A DNA stretch of 64,000 nucleotides, taken from positions 3,328,427 to 3,392,426 of the forward strand of contig BCHH01000002.1 of the NCBI GenBank assembly GCA_001599595.1. The letters run 5' to 3'. Positions within the stretch are counted from its first letter, which is position 1. Each line of letters begins with the position of its first letter. A model generated the notes under the pieces. It saw only the letters and a program-made list of their open reading frames with translations, had not been told where the DNA came from and searched no databases. This DNA comes from Beverwykella pulmonaria. Taxonomy: Eukaryota > Ascomycota > Dothideomycetes > Pleosporales > Melanommataceae. A program made the translations under genes and the position numbers. Of this stretch, positions 42,254 to 51,798 are shown piece by piece.

Positions 42254-43247
42254 TATATTAGTACAAGAACATGAGGCAATCAGCGTCTTTATGCTGTATA
42301 CTTAGATGGCGGCAGGTTGATACTAGGTCCATACTGAGAACTGGTTTGGTTATACACTTAGAAGTGTTTGACAGTGCTTGTTATTCACCCGCTGAAGATC
42401 TGCTAGTCCCAAACTTGGCCGTGAGTATTGTATTTGGAATATATTGAATTAATACTTAAATTAAGATGATAGATATGCTACTTGGAGGGCGCCAAAAACA
42501 TTGACTGCTGCTGTTGGAATATATATAGAACGTGGTGATCACGTGGTGATGTTGTGATCACGTGTTTATCACATGAGACACTAGCGGTGCTTGGCGGCAA
42601 AGGGACGATACAACCTCACCTCAGATAGAGACATACACGAATCAATACTTTGCTTAGAACCCACCCATTGCTATTGCAATAGCCCTGTGAGACCAACAGC
42701 TGCTAACATTAGAAATACCTAGATATTAATTTAACACCGAGATTTCCAGCGACTTTCCGCCACGAAATTACCGTTCGATAAAACCGTTAAGATTAATTTA
42801 ACGACACCCACTTGAGGACTTCAGAGTTCTCGTGCCAACTTTCTTAATTCCTATATAGCACTATGGCTGCTGCATTGGTGATAGATACAGCGTTAACCCT
42901 CTAAGTCAACGGCTGCAAGTCCTCCCGAGCAGCTTGGACATACTTGGAATTTTGAGGGAGCTGTTCGAGAGCGGTGAGAACGATTCAATAGAGGTAGGAA
43001 TACACCTCGTGCTTGATCTTTACTTGACGGTATTTACAGCCAATGTCCCGAAACAACCCTGTACAAAGCGCCACTGTCTGACCATACATCACCTCTTCCA
43101 GTGGGGTCGGGTGCGTAAACGAATTCAAGCTCAGTATGTTGTCATATATATATGGCGTTGGAATGGTTCTCAAACGATCTGCGATCTAATCTATTCATAT
43201 TAAAAGGGTTCGAAATCATTGTTGCAAATGTTCATTTTGTTATCATC
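42254..43247. other. Spacer with paired GTGATCACGTG sites
   Basis: No gene. Two copies of GTGATCACGTG (42535-42545 and 42554-42564) contain the palindrome GTGATCAC and the E-box CACGTG; a third GATCACGTG-like context occurs near 10974. The frame 42934-43203 has no domain. Confidence 0.4.
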
Positions 43248-43679
43248 ATGAGCAACCGCAAGGTAGGTGACCTACAAAAGCAAAATAAAATGTAGGTAGG
43301 TAACTGCTAACATAGTGTTGATAGAATATCACTTGCACTTTCGAGGATGCTGATGTTTATAAATAAAATAACAAGACAGGACAGAGTAAGTCAATTGTCC
43401 CTGAAAACAATTGTAAAACTGCTAACTTTGGTTTATAGTTTAATACAGGAGAACACAAAAGAAGAAGACTGGCCCATGACAAAGAACATCCCGCTTACGG
43501 GTATGTCTCCGTACGTACCGGAAACTATTTGGACGGGCCCTTTCAATAAAGATTTAAAGACTAATGCTAAACCGGCATTTGACTCCGGTTGCTATCGAGA
43601 AACTCAAGGAGCTGGTTGGTGTTGTTGTTCATGTGCTCGATTATTGAGGACTAAATGTGAAATAGTAGGGGCTGCCTGA
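43248..43679 (+). pseudogene. Small spliced gene or remnant, Cys-rich end
   Basis: ATG 43248 (MSNRK) is followed by a perfect donor GTAGGT, a CTAAC branch and TATAG/GATAG acceptors; a second intron (donor GTAAGT about 43387, CTAAC branch, acceptor TATAG about 43438) leads into a frame ENTKEEDWPMTKNIPLTGMS...FDSGCYRETQGAGWCCCSCARLLRTKC ending TGA 43677. The splice sites are unusually good, yet no splice combination gives one open frame: exon 2 has a stop in two frames. It may be a decayed gene for a small cysteine-rich protein, or a spliced non-coding RNA. Confidence 0.35.
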
Positions 43680-44240
43680 GCGGGATGCATTTAGTTGACA
43701 GTATGCCAGAACTTCCGAATAGCCTGGGAAGAGATCGCCGATGGTGTGCTAGAAATTTGAAGAAATAAAATCAATATGCCTCCCTTATCTTGTGAATGTG
43801 TATCTTGTGCTAGACAACTCAGCATTTTATGACAATGCAAGTGCCAAGACGTATTCAAGGAGCAGTATCCAATTATAGTTGTTATAGTTGATATAGTACT
43901 CGGGAAGCAGGAGATAGAGGAACAAACAGCTTCCTCCTGATGCCAGCGCACTATTAAGTGTGTGGCCATTAGCGAATCCCTGCTGTTGTGTGTTTTTGGC
44001 ACTCTCTTTGCCGATCTGAGGCAGACTTGATGACGGAATGCTGGAGTCGTAACGGTGTAAAGGCGTGTTTCCCTTTTGGCTGGTAGTACCTAGAGGTTGA
44101 GAACACAATAGAAGTAAACAACCACACTCTGGCGGATATAGAAGTACTTCACAGGCGAACAGTAACTCTTTTACACAACTGTTAGATTCCATTGGAGCTA
44201 CAACGTGTGAGAGAAGTTTGCCGAACCGACGACAGTGGAG
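43680..44240. other. Spacer downstream of the protease gene
   Basis: Frames 43691-44002 (-) and 43827-44192 (-) overlap in different phases and show no domain. No clear feature. Confidence 0.35.
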
Positions 44241-45355
44241 TCAGTCTTCCACGCGCTCCTCTCTATCGAGCCCCCCGAGAAACCCCCTCAAAGCCTCCCA
44301 CCCAACCCCCCTCCTCATACCCGACTCTTCATCCCAACTAGAATGTAATCCTACCAACCCACCTTTCTTCATCTCCACTAGCGGGGCTCCCGAATGCCCC
44401 CAATACGTCCAGCTGTCATGCATCAGTGCTCCGATTTCACTATTATTCTGCACATCCTGGCCCTTTGCGTACCCACGAAACCGGCCTTGGCTAATGTGCA
44501 GAACATCATATCCGGTTTTCACGCCGGCGCGGGAGACTTCGAGGTCTTCGGAACCAGGATGGCCGATGCAAAGGAGTGGGGTGCGAATCTTTGGGGCGGA
44601 CGAGGCAAGCTTGATGTGTGGGAATGCGAATTGGCCTAGGGGAGCCTGATATGCAGTAGATGCGCAGGAATTGGTTGGAAATTCTTGAGCAGCGACGATA
44701 CGCAAAAGAGCGAGATCGCGCTTCGTATCCCACTTCACGGGCTTCGCTTGCACGACTCGGCAAGACGAAAATAGGAGCCACCATATCTTGTCCATGTCTA
44801 GCTCCTCTGGCGTTTCTGCAATGCAGTGGGAACATGTTAAGAGCAGACCTTCGGATGAGATGCAGATTGCGGTGCCCTGAGCAAGCTACTATCAGCTGAC
44901 ATAGTGCAGGGGATGTGAGGAATAGAAGTACGAACAGCTTCCTCCTGTGCGAACACTAATGTAGCATCAACCGCTTCCTTCAACGCCGGGTAAGCCTCAG
45001 ATTTAGGGTCGCAGAAGTCGAGGAGTTGGTGGATTTGAGATGTTGGACTTTGAAGTTGCTGTTGTTTGTGCTGTAGAAGTTTGACCCCTTTCTTAGTGAG
45101 GCCCTGAAGCTGCGATGGAAGTTTGGAGGGGAGGAAATCGATGAACGATGACTTCTTCGTGACTTCCCCCGCAGCGAGCTTAGCTGTTCCCCCATTCCTC
45201 GAAATTGGTGGAGGCAAGTCGGCTCTCTCGATAGATTGCGAGGACGAGCCGAGGAGCTCAAGTCGACTTTGTTGTCGAGCAGATCTTCGAGGCTGCATCA
45301 TGGGCGCCTCCTCTCCAGGTCCCAGGACCTGCCGGGCTTTTCCTCGAGAAATCAT
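44241..45355 (-). CDS. Trypsin-like serine protease domain protein, 351 aa
   Basis: Exons 45355-44936 and 44876-44241; a 59-nt intron (donor GTTCGT, acceptor TCAG) joins FAQEEA to GTAICISSEG. The chymotrypsin-fold triad is evident: H157 in LLLTCSHC, D194 in TKRDLALLRI and S302 in WGHSGAPLVEM, with GTAICIS as the opening strand of trypsin-like peptidases (DegP/HtrA-like group, no PDZ seen). The N-terminal 140 residues are basic and low-complexity (MISRGKARQV, PRRSARQQSR) with a helical stretch. No signal peptide, so a nuclear or cytoplasmic role is more likely than secretion. ATG 45355 is the first in frame. A GTTCGT donor is slightly weak; other models are possible but would lose the His. Confidence 0.78.
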
Positions 45356-46114
45356 TCTTTCAGATGTGTTGATTTTGGAAAGAATCTAGCTTTCTCATTC
45401 ATTCTATGAGGAAAACACATAGGGCGAGGCGCAGCAAGGCAGCAACCAAAATTTACACAATACAGCCACACCAAGTCCAATCTTCCCTTTCAAGACGGCT
45501 TTTTCTTCGTCTGGGGTAAGGTACTGCTGGCGTTGGGTCTTTGTCTCTATTGATTTTCGCGATGATGGCGGGTAGAGCGAGGGGCATCCCTCCTTTCTGT
45601 TAGAACATAGTATGATCCTAGGTCTATCTGTATAGAGGGCTTGTGTTAGCACCTGGCTCGGTGCATAATAGCGAATGTGGTAATGATGGGAGAATAAGAA
45701 CGAGCAGCTCTGTCTACGCAACAATAAACGCGCGCGCTAAATCTAGAAATAGCCAGCACGTGACCGTCGCTGTCACCTCAGCATCATACTAAGTTACCCT
45801 TACACCAGCCATATTTTTCCCTACTTCCTACGCCTTCATAGGTTATGAAACAAACTCCCTGCTACTGTGGGTAAGGCAAATGAAGGTGTGTCATGTGCTT
45901 TACGGGAACGAGGCTCGGCAGAAAATATTTCCGTATCGCGTGGAACCTGTTATGGCGTTGTTGATGCGTCGCGGCTGCCTTTTCAGCCTCGATGAATTCA
46001 AGATGAACGACAACCCTTCCGACAACCACCTATGGATAATGCCGCCTCGCAAGCTTATAGAAAGGCCACTGCAGACCTGCCACCTCGTTCACAACCCTGT
46101 CCACGCTTCGCATT
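45356..46114. other. Spacer with transposase fragment
   Basis: Minus-strand frame 45404-45724 contains ETKTQRQQYLTPDEEKAVLK (about 45495-45555), resembling the QQYLTPxEEKALV segment that follows the first HTH in pogo/Tc5-type transposases. The remainder of the transposase is missing. The right part is the promoter of the NLR gene. Confidence 0.3.
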
Positions 46115-49100
46115 ATGGATGGCCTTTCAGGAGCAGCAAGCATAATAACTGTTGTCGATATATCCGCCAAGGTTGCGTCGCTCTGCTTCCAGTACTCAAT
46201 CGCCGTCAAGGACGCAAAGGGGGACATCGAACGCCTCCGAAAAAAGGTGACCAGTATCACAGATGTCCTTGAAGAGCTCCAGCAGCTTTTAGACAAGCAG
46301 GACCTGTCGCAGGTCTCTACTACACGTAAGATGGTAGACTCACTGAAAGAATGTCATCAACAGTTGCAAGAGCTTAAGGCGCAACTTGAGCCCGGCCGAG
46401 GCCGTAAAACGATGCAGCGGGTTGGTATCCGAGCTCTGAAATGGCCCTTCACTAGCAAGCAGGTTGAGAAGATGGTTGTCAGTCTTGAGCAGTATGAGCA
46501 CACTTTCAACCTTGCGCTTCAAGTCGATCAAACGTAAGTTATAGACACTTGATAGTAGAAGCAAAAGTTAACGATATTTGTATAGTGGACTTATCCTTGG
46601 TATCGATCAGAAGTTAAACCTCGTGAATGAGAAGACTGACACACTTTTATTGCCTACCGCTAAAGGCGCTTCCTTCGACTCACACATGGAAGAACATAAC
46701 TCGACATGTCTCCTAAACACCCGCACCGAATTGTTGCATCATATACAAGGATGGGCAAAAGACCGGAGCGGCAAGCCTATATTCTGGCTAAACGGCGCAG
46801 CAGGCACAGGAAAATCTACGATTGCTCGTACTGTTGCCCGGGCCTTCGCCGACCGACGACAACTTGGAGCCAGCTTCTTCTTTAAGAGAGGCGAGGAGGA
46901 GCGCGGTAACGCGGCGCGATTCTTCACTACAATTGCTACACAGCTGGCTTTTCGTGTGTCAGAGTTAGGACTTGGGGTCAAGAAGGCGATAAAAGCTGAT
47001 CCAGCCATATCTGAGAAGGCTCTAAAGGATCAATTTGAGAAGTTGATCCTCCAGCCACTCTCAGAAGTAGAAAATCTTCCGGCCTTAGTTCTTTTTATTG
47101 TAATAGACGCGTTGGACGAATGCGAGCAAGACAGCGATATCCGCGCGATTCTCCAGCTCTTTTCGCGAACGAGGAAACTTAAGTCGGTATCATTGCGGGT
47201 TTTCGTAACAAGCCGACCAGAGCTGCACATCCGCCTCGGATTCAGTCAAATGCCTGATGGCACATACGAATACCTAATCCTACATGAAGTCGCAAAACAA
47301 ACGATTCAACACGACATACGCGTCTATTTTGAGTATGAACTAGGACAAATACAACAGCAACGCTCGCTCTCCCTAGATTGGCCGAGTAGGGATCAAGTTG
47401 ATGCCCTGGTTGAACAAGCAGTTCCACTGTTCATCTTCGCTGCTACTGCATGTCGATATATCGGCGATCGGCGAGATAATCCTAGAAAGCGTCTAGAGAT
47501 TATCTTGGGGTATCAGAAGGCGAAAGTTTCAAAACTCGACGCAACGTATCTCCCTATCCTAAACCAGCTATTTGATGAAGAGGATGAGGAAGACAGAGAG
47601 AGATGGGCACGTGAGTTTCAGGAAATAGTAGGAAGTATAGTGGTTCTAGAGACTCCACTTTCAACGGCGTCGCTTGCTCGCCTCCTCTACATCCCTAAGG
47701 AAGATATTAGTTGCCGACTAGATTCATTACACTCTGTTTTAAGTATCCCTGACAGCGACAGTGTGCCTGTACGGCTTCTACATCTGTCCTTTCGAGAATT
47801 TCTCGTTGATGCGTCAAAGAAACAGAAGAGCCTGTTCTGGGTAGATGAGAGAGCGAGACACGAGAGGCTAGCGTTTTATTGCCTTGAACTCATGTCAGGC
47901 CTAAACGGCCTGCGACAGAATATATGTGGCTTATAGCCTGGGAGTCTGAGAAGGGAAGTTGATGAAGGAAAGATCACGAGTCATCTATCACCTGAGATGC
48001 AGTATGCTTGCCGTTACTGGGTGCATCATCTCAAGCAGAGCCAGCGCTACATTAGTGACGGAGACTCGACCGATGTATTCCTCCAGAAACACTTCCTTCA
48101 CTGGCTTGAAGCAATGAGTCTAGTTGGAGATACAAACAAATGTGCGCACTTGCTGGAAACACTTTATACACTGGTTGATGTAGGACATTTATTATTGTAC
48201 AATAACGCATTACTAACATACAATATAGTCATCAAACAGTGGTCTCTCTACATTTCTCCAAGATGCTCGACGATTCATACTACGGTTCCGACATATACTT
48301 GAAAACGCTCCTCTACAGATATATTCCTCAGCTCTTATCTTTGCCCCGGAGGCGAGTATAATACGGAAAGCTTTCGTAAACGAAATGCCGGGGTGGATTA
48401 GGGCGCTGTCAAAGATGGAAGACGACTGGGATGCTTGCCGCAGCGTGCTAGAGGGCCATACCTCCTTTGTCAACGCCGTCGCCTTCTCGCCGGACGGGCA
48501 GCTGGTTGCGTCGGCGTCTTGGGACATGACGGTGCGGGTGTGGGAGGCGGCGACAGGGTCGTGCCGCAGCGTGCTCGAGGGCCATACTGACTATGTCAAG
48601 GCTATCGCCTTCTCGCCGGATGGGCAGCTGGTCGCGTCGGCCTCTCGGGACAAGACGGTGCGGGTGTGGGAGGCGGCGACGGGGTCGTGCCGTAGCGTGC
48701 TCGAAGGCCATACCGCCTCTGTCAGCGCCGTCGCCTTCTCGTGGACGGGCAGCTGGTCGTGTCGGCCTCTGGAGACAAGACGGTGCGGGTGTGGGAGGCG
48801 GCGATAGGGTCGTGCCGCAGCGTGCTCGAGGGCCATACCTCCTCTGTCAGCGCCGTTGCCTTCTCGCCGGACGGGCAGCTGATCGCGTCGGCCTCTGATG
48901 ACGACACAGTGCGGGTGTGGGAGGCGGCGACGGGGTCGTGCCGCAGCGTGCTCGCGGGCCACACCGACTATATCAGCGCCGTCGTCTTCTCACCGGACGG
49001 GCAGCTGGTCGCGTCAGCCTCTTGGGATAAGACGGTGCGGGTGTGGGAGGTGGCGACGGGGTCTTGCCGCAGCGTGCTTGCAGGCCATACCGACTATGTC

Positions 49101-49631
49101 ACCGCTGTCGCCTTCTCGCCGGACGGGCAGCTGGTCGCGTCGGCCTCTCGGGACGAAACTGTGCGGGTGTGGGAGGCGGCGACAGGGTCGTGCCGCAGCA
49201 TACTCGAGGGCCATACCGACTATGTCAGCGCCGTCGCCTTCTCGCCGGATGGGCAGCTAGTCGCGTCGGCCTCTTGGGACGACACAGTGCGGGTGTGGGA
49301 GGCGGCGACGGGGTCGTGCCGCAGCGTTCTCGAAGGCCATATCTCTATCAAGGCCGTCGCCTTCTCACCGCGCGGGCAGTATCTTCATACAGATCGAGGC
49401 GACATTCCTTTATCTTCGCTTTTTACACCATTGCTTCCACCCCAAAGCATACAGTCGTCTCATATCTTCATACATCACCAGTGGGTCTTATCTGACCAAC
49501 AACCGGTATTATGGCTTCCTTCTGGGTACCGACCAACCTGCTCTACAGTTCACAAGGACCTCATTTGCTTAGGGCATTCATCGGGTCGTATTACTTTCCT
49601 TAAAGTACATATAGCAAAAATGCCTCTCTAA
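46115..49631 (+). pseudogene. NACHT-WD40 NLR (HET-D/E-like), broken by nonsense and frameshift
   Basis: Exon 46115-46533, intron 52 nt, exon 46586-48179, intron 49 nt with TACTAAC branch, exon 48229-49631. Residues 1-140 are the Helo-like fungal STAND N-terminal domain (SAASIITVVDISAKVASLCF... reading GAASIITVVDISAKVAS). The NACHT domain has Walker A WLNGAAGTGKSTIA, Walker B LFIVIDALDECE and VFVTSRPE. A C-terminal winged region and HLSFREFLVD follow, then RYWVHHLKQS...FLQKHFLHWLEAMSL. Seven WD40 repeats of 126 bp plus a partial eighth end in the family tail GHSSGRITFLKV. A TAG at 47934-47936 (ICGL*PGSLRREVD) and a one-base deletion at 48742 in repeat 3 disrupt an otherwise continuous frame. 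HET-D/E/R-type NLRs govern self/non-self recognition and cell death. Confidence 0.88.
48436..49372 (+). repeat. 126-bp WD40 repeat array (7 full copies plus partial eighth)
   Basis: Units start at 48436, 48562, 48688, 48813, 48939, 49065, 49191 and 49317: spacing 126 bp except 125 bp after the third, which holds the single-base deletion. Unit consensus [20 protein letters not shown] then [22 protein letters not shown]. Copies are nearly identical except at a few positions just after GHT and in SASxDxTV. The array is much more GC-rich than the NACHT part of the same gene. Confidence 0.93.
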
Positions 49632-50219
49632 TACTATTTTCTTTCTCATTACAAGCGAATGGCCCGGTCTTAACAAGCGTCTTTACAAATCAGGCGTGAA
49701 GGCGATGAGGTGAATCTAATTTTTAGGGAAGAGGGACCTGGGACGTCGGGGATTAACTATAGTGTACGACTTATGTAGAGTAATAGCAGTATTTATCGTG
49801 CGCACAGGCTTTGAGATGCTTCAAGCCAAAGTACCTCTCGTATGCCTTGGCACGAGAGCGTCTCACAACGCAGGGAGGGATGTTATGTAGATAATGCGCA
49901 AAGAAACTATAGACCGTAGATTATTGTCAATAATGAATATCTTAATACAGAAAATGTACCTACTTGTAGCCAACACCTAAGAAACAGTCATGGAGAAACG
50001 GGAACTGGGAGGACAAAGAATACAATGCCTTGACCTGCCGGGCATGAATGACCTAAACGCCCTAATGTGGATGCTGTCCCTGCGGACATGTCCCAATCGT
50101 GCTGTGACCCATAATGCCTGCCTTCGGGAATCCCAACGCCTGATGATGCTGAATACCCACTTACACCTGACCAGTACAACGTGCAACAACCCCAATACGT
50201 GCCGAGGCTGCGAGGAAAC
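49632..50219. other. Intergenic, no gene
   Basis: About 590 bp between the NLR 3' end and the Sgf11 gene 3' end. The frames at 49977-50244 are shadows of each other without a domain. Confidence 0.4.
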
Positions 50220-51534
50220 TCAATTCGACTCTCTCCGTTCTTGACTCGCCCCCGTTTCTGTACCCCCGTTACTATCGCTCCGTCCTAACGACAACTTTAT
50301 TTTCTTTTGTTTCGGTGCGCTATCCGGGTCATTCGTGTCCTCTCTATCCCTCTTATCTGGCCGTTCTGTGCTCTCACTTGCTTTCCGTTCGGGATCTTTA
50401 CTTGAGCCGCTGGCCTTGAGTTTGACCTTCAGTGGGCCGCTCTCCTTACCTCCCTTCTCTCGATCTGCTTTCTTGACGTACGAACTCTTCTTCTTTTTCT
50501 TCTTTTCCGGGGTATCATTGTCACCTTCATCGTCATCGTCGTTTAGCTTCTTGACCGGGCTCACACCTTTGCCCTTGCTTTTCGGAAGAATGTCATTTTG
50601 CGAGCCAGGCGCGGGAGTGCCCATGCGGCTGCCTAACGGTGTGTTGCCCATGCCTGTGCCGTTTCCGTTCCCGTTCTGGCCTGTGAGCTTCGCCATGGCA
50701 TTGCGCGAGCTCTGTCTCCCACTGATACCAAGACACTTTTCCAAATGTTGCGCAAAGCGCGTGATGAGCAGACTGCGCTTGCAGTTCGGACAGGTATGCC
50801 AGGGGATATATGACGCCGGTTTGCCGCCTGTGTTGAGCTTGATCTCCTTGCTCTGGGTATCTCCGCCAGCCATGTCCGTGTCTTGCGAGCCCGGAGTACC
50901 CACGCTTTCCTTCTCCGTTTTCATCTGCTGCTGCTTTATCAGCTCCCGTTCCTTCTTGCTCTTGGCCATGTCGGTCGGGAATGGGTTGCCGTAGACGTCG
51001 TGGCCTTGTCTTTGTACCCACGGATAGAGCATGCAGTACTCCTTTGTCAGGTCGGGATTCTGCATGCCCTTTCCCATGATAGGGTGCATAAGGCGCGGCA
51101 GCTTGCAGTGCGGGCATATGATCTCCGGAGTCGTTTTGAGCGGGTTTCCCTTCAAGAACACGCGTCCGTTCTCATACTTGGCGGCAGAAGTCTCGGCGGT
51201 CGGGACCGAGGGCAGACTGGTGCTGTTGGCGCTCTTGACTGCCGGCTGCAGCTCGAGGGACGAGAGGGCGAGGGATTCGGCCTGGGTGGCGGCAGACTGC
51301 ATGCGGAGGAGCTTCTCGGAGCGGTGACATGACAGCGCGGTGCTGAATATTATGTTGGTGATAGTGTCCTCGAGGATATCTTTTGTCTACATGCGCCGTG
51401 TGTATTTAGCAATGGCTTCCCGGAGCTTGGGGAGGTCTGTGAGGCCATACCAGGTCCGCCAGCGCATCTGGCGACAGCTTGACGGCCGCCCTGGCACTGT
51501 CGGCCTGCTCATCGGCTGCTCTGTCCTCGGACAT
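50220..51534 (-). CDS. SAGA deubiquitinase module subunit Sgf11, 416 aa
   Basis: Exons 51534-51451 and 51386-50220 across a 64-nt intron (donor GTATGG, acceptor GTAG). Exon 1 supplies MSEDRAADEQADSARAAVKL; exon 2 begins TKDILEDTITNIIFSTALSC then HRSEKLLRM, the N-terminal helix that docks Sgf11 on the Ubp8/Sus1 module. A CPHC motif (C119, C122) and the Sgf11 zinc finger CPNCKRSLLITRFAQHLEKC (C227, C230, H242, C246), followed by LGISGRQSSRNA, are diagnostic. The lysine- and serine-rich tail (KKKKKKSSYVKKADREKG) is typical of fungal orthologues, which are longer than yeast Sgf11. Role: histone H2B deubiquitination within SAGA. Without the first exon the start would lack the docking helix. Confidence 0.88.
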
Positions 51535-51798
51535 GCTGCTGAGCGGCCGTGGTTCGTAGTCTACGTATCCTGGGATATGCGTGATGGAACTGCACTGGGC
51601 TTGAGACGTTGGCAGATCAAAGTGGTTTAGTTAAAGGGATCGGAAACTCGGAGATAATTTTAGCGGGCCACCACACGTGTGCCACATCTAAGATGTGAGA
51701 TGACATTTCGCAAATGGCATCGAGTTGATGCATTCAAGATCACTCTATGTATTGTGCCACACATAAATGCAGAGGGTATCACATGGCTTTAAGGTATT

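Noticed and set aside
45880..46272. 130-residue frame overlapping the NLR start
   Set aside because: Different phase from the STAND N-terminal domain and no domain of its own.
48448..48964. Long antisense frames across the WD40 array
   Set aside because: They come from the GC-rich repeat read on the other strand and give Arg/His-rich periodic text with no domain.
51661..51705. GCCACCACACGTGTG shared with 10723-10737
   Set aside because: 15-bp match with one difference and no extension; probably chance or a CACGTG-type site.
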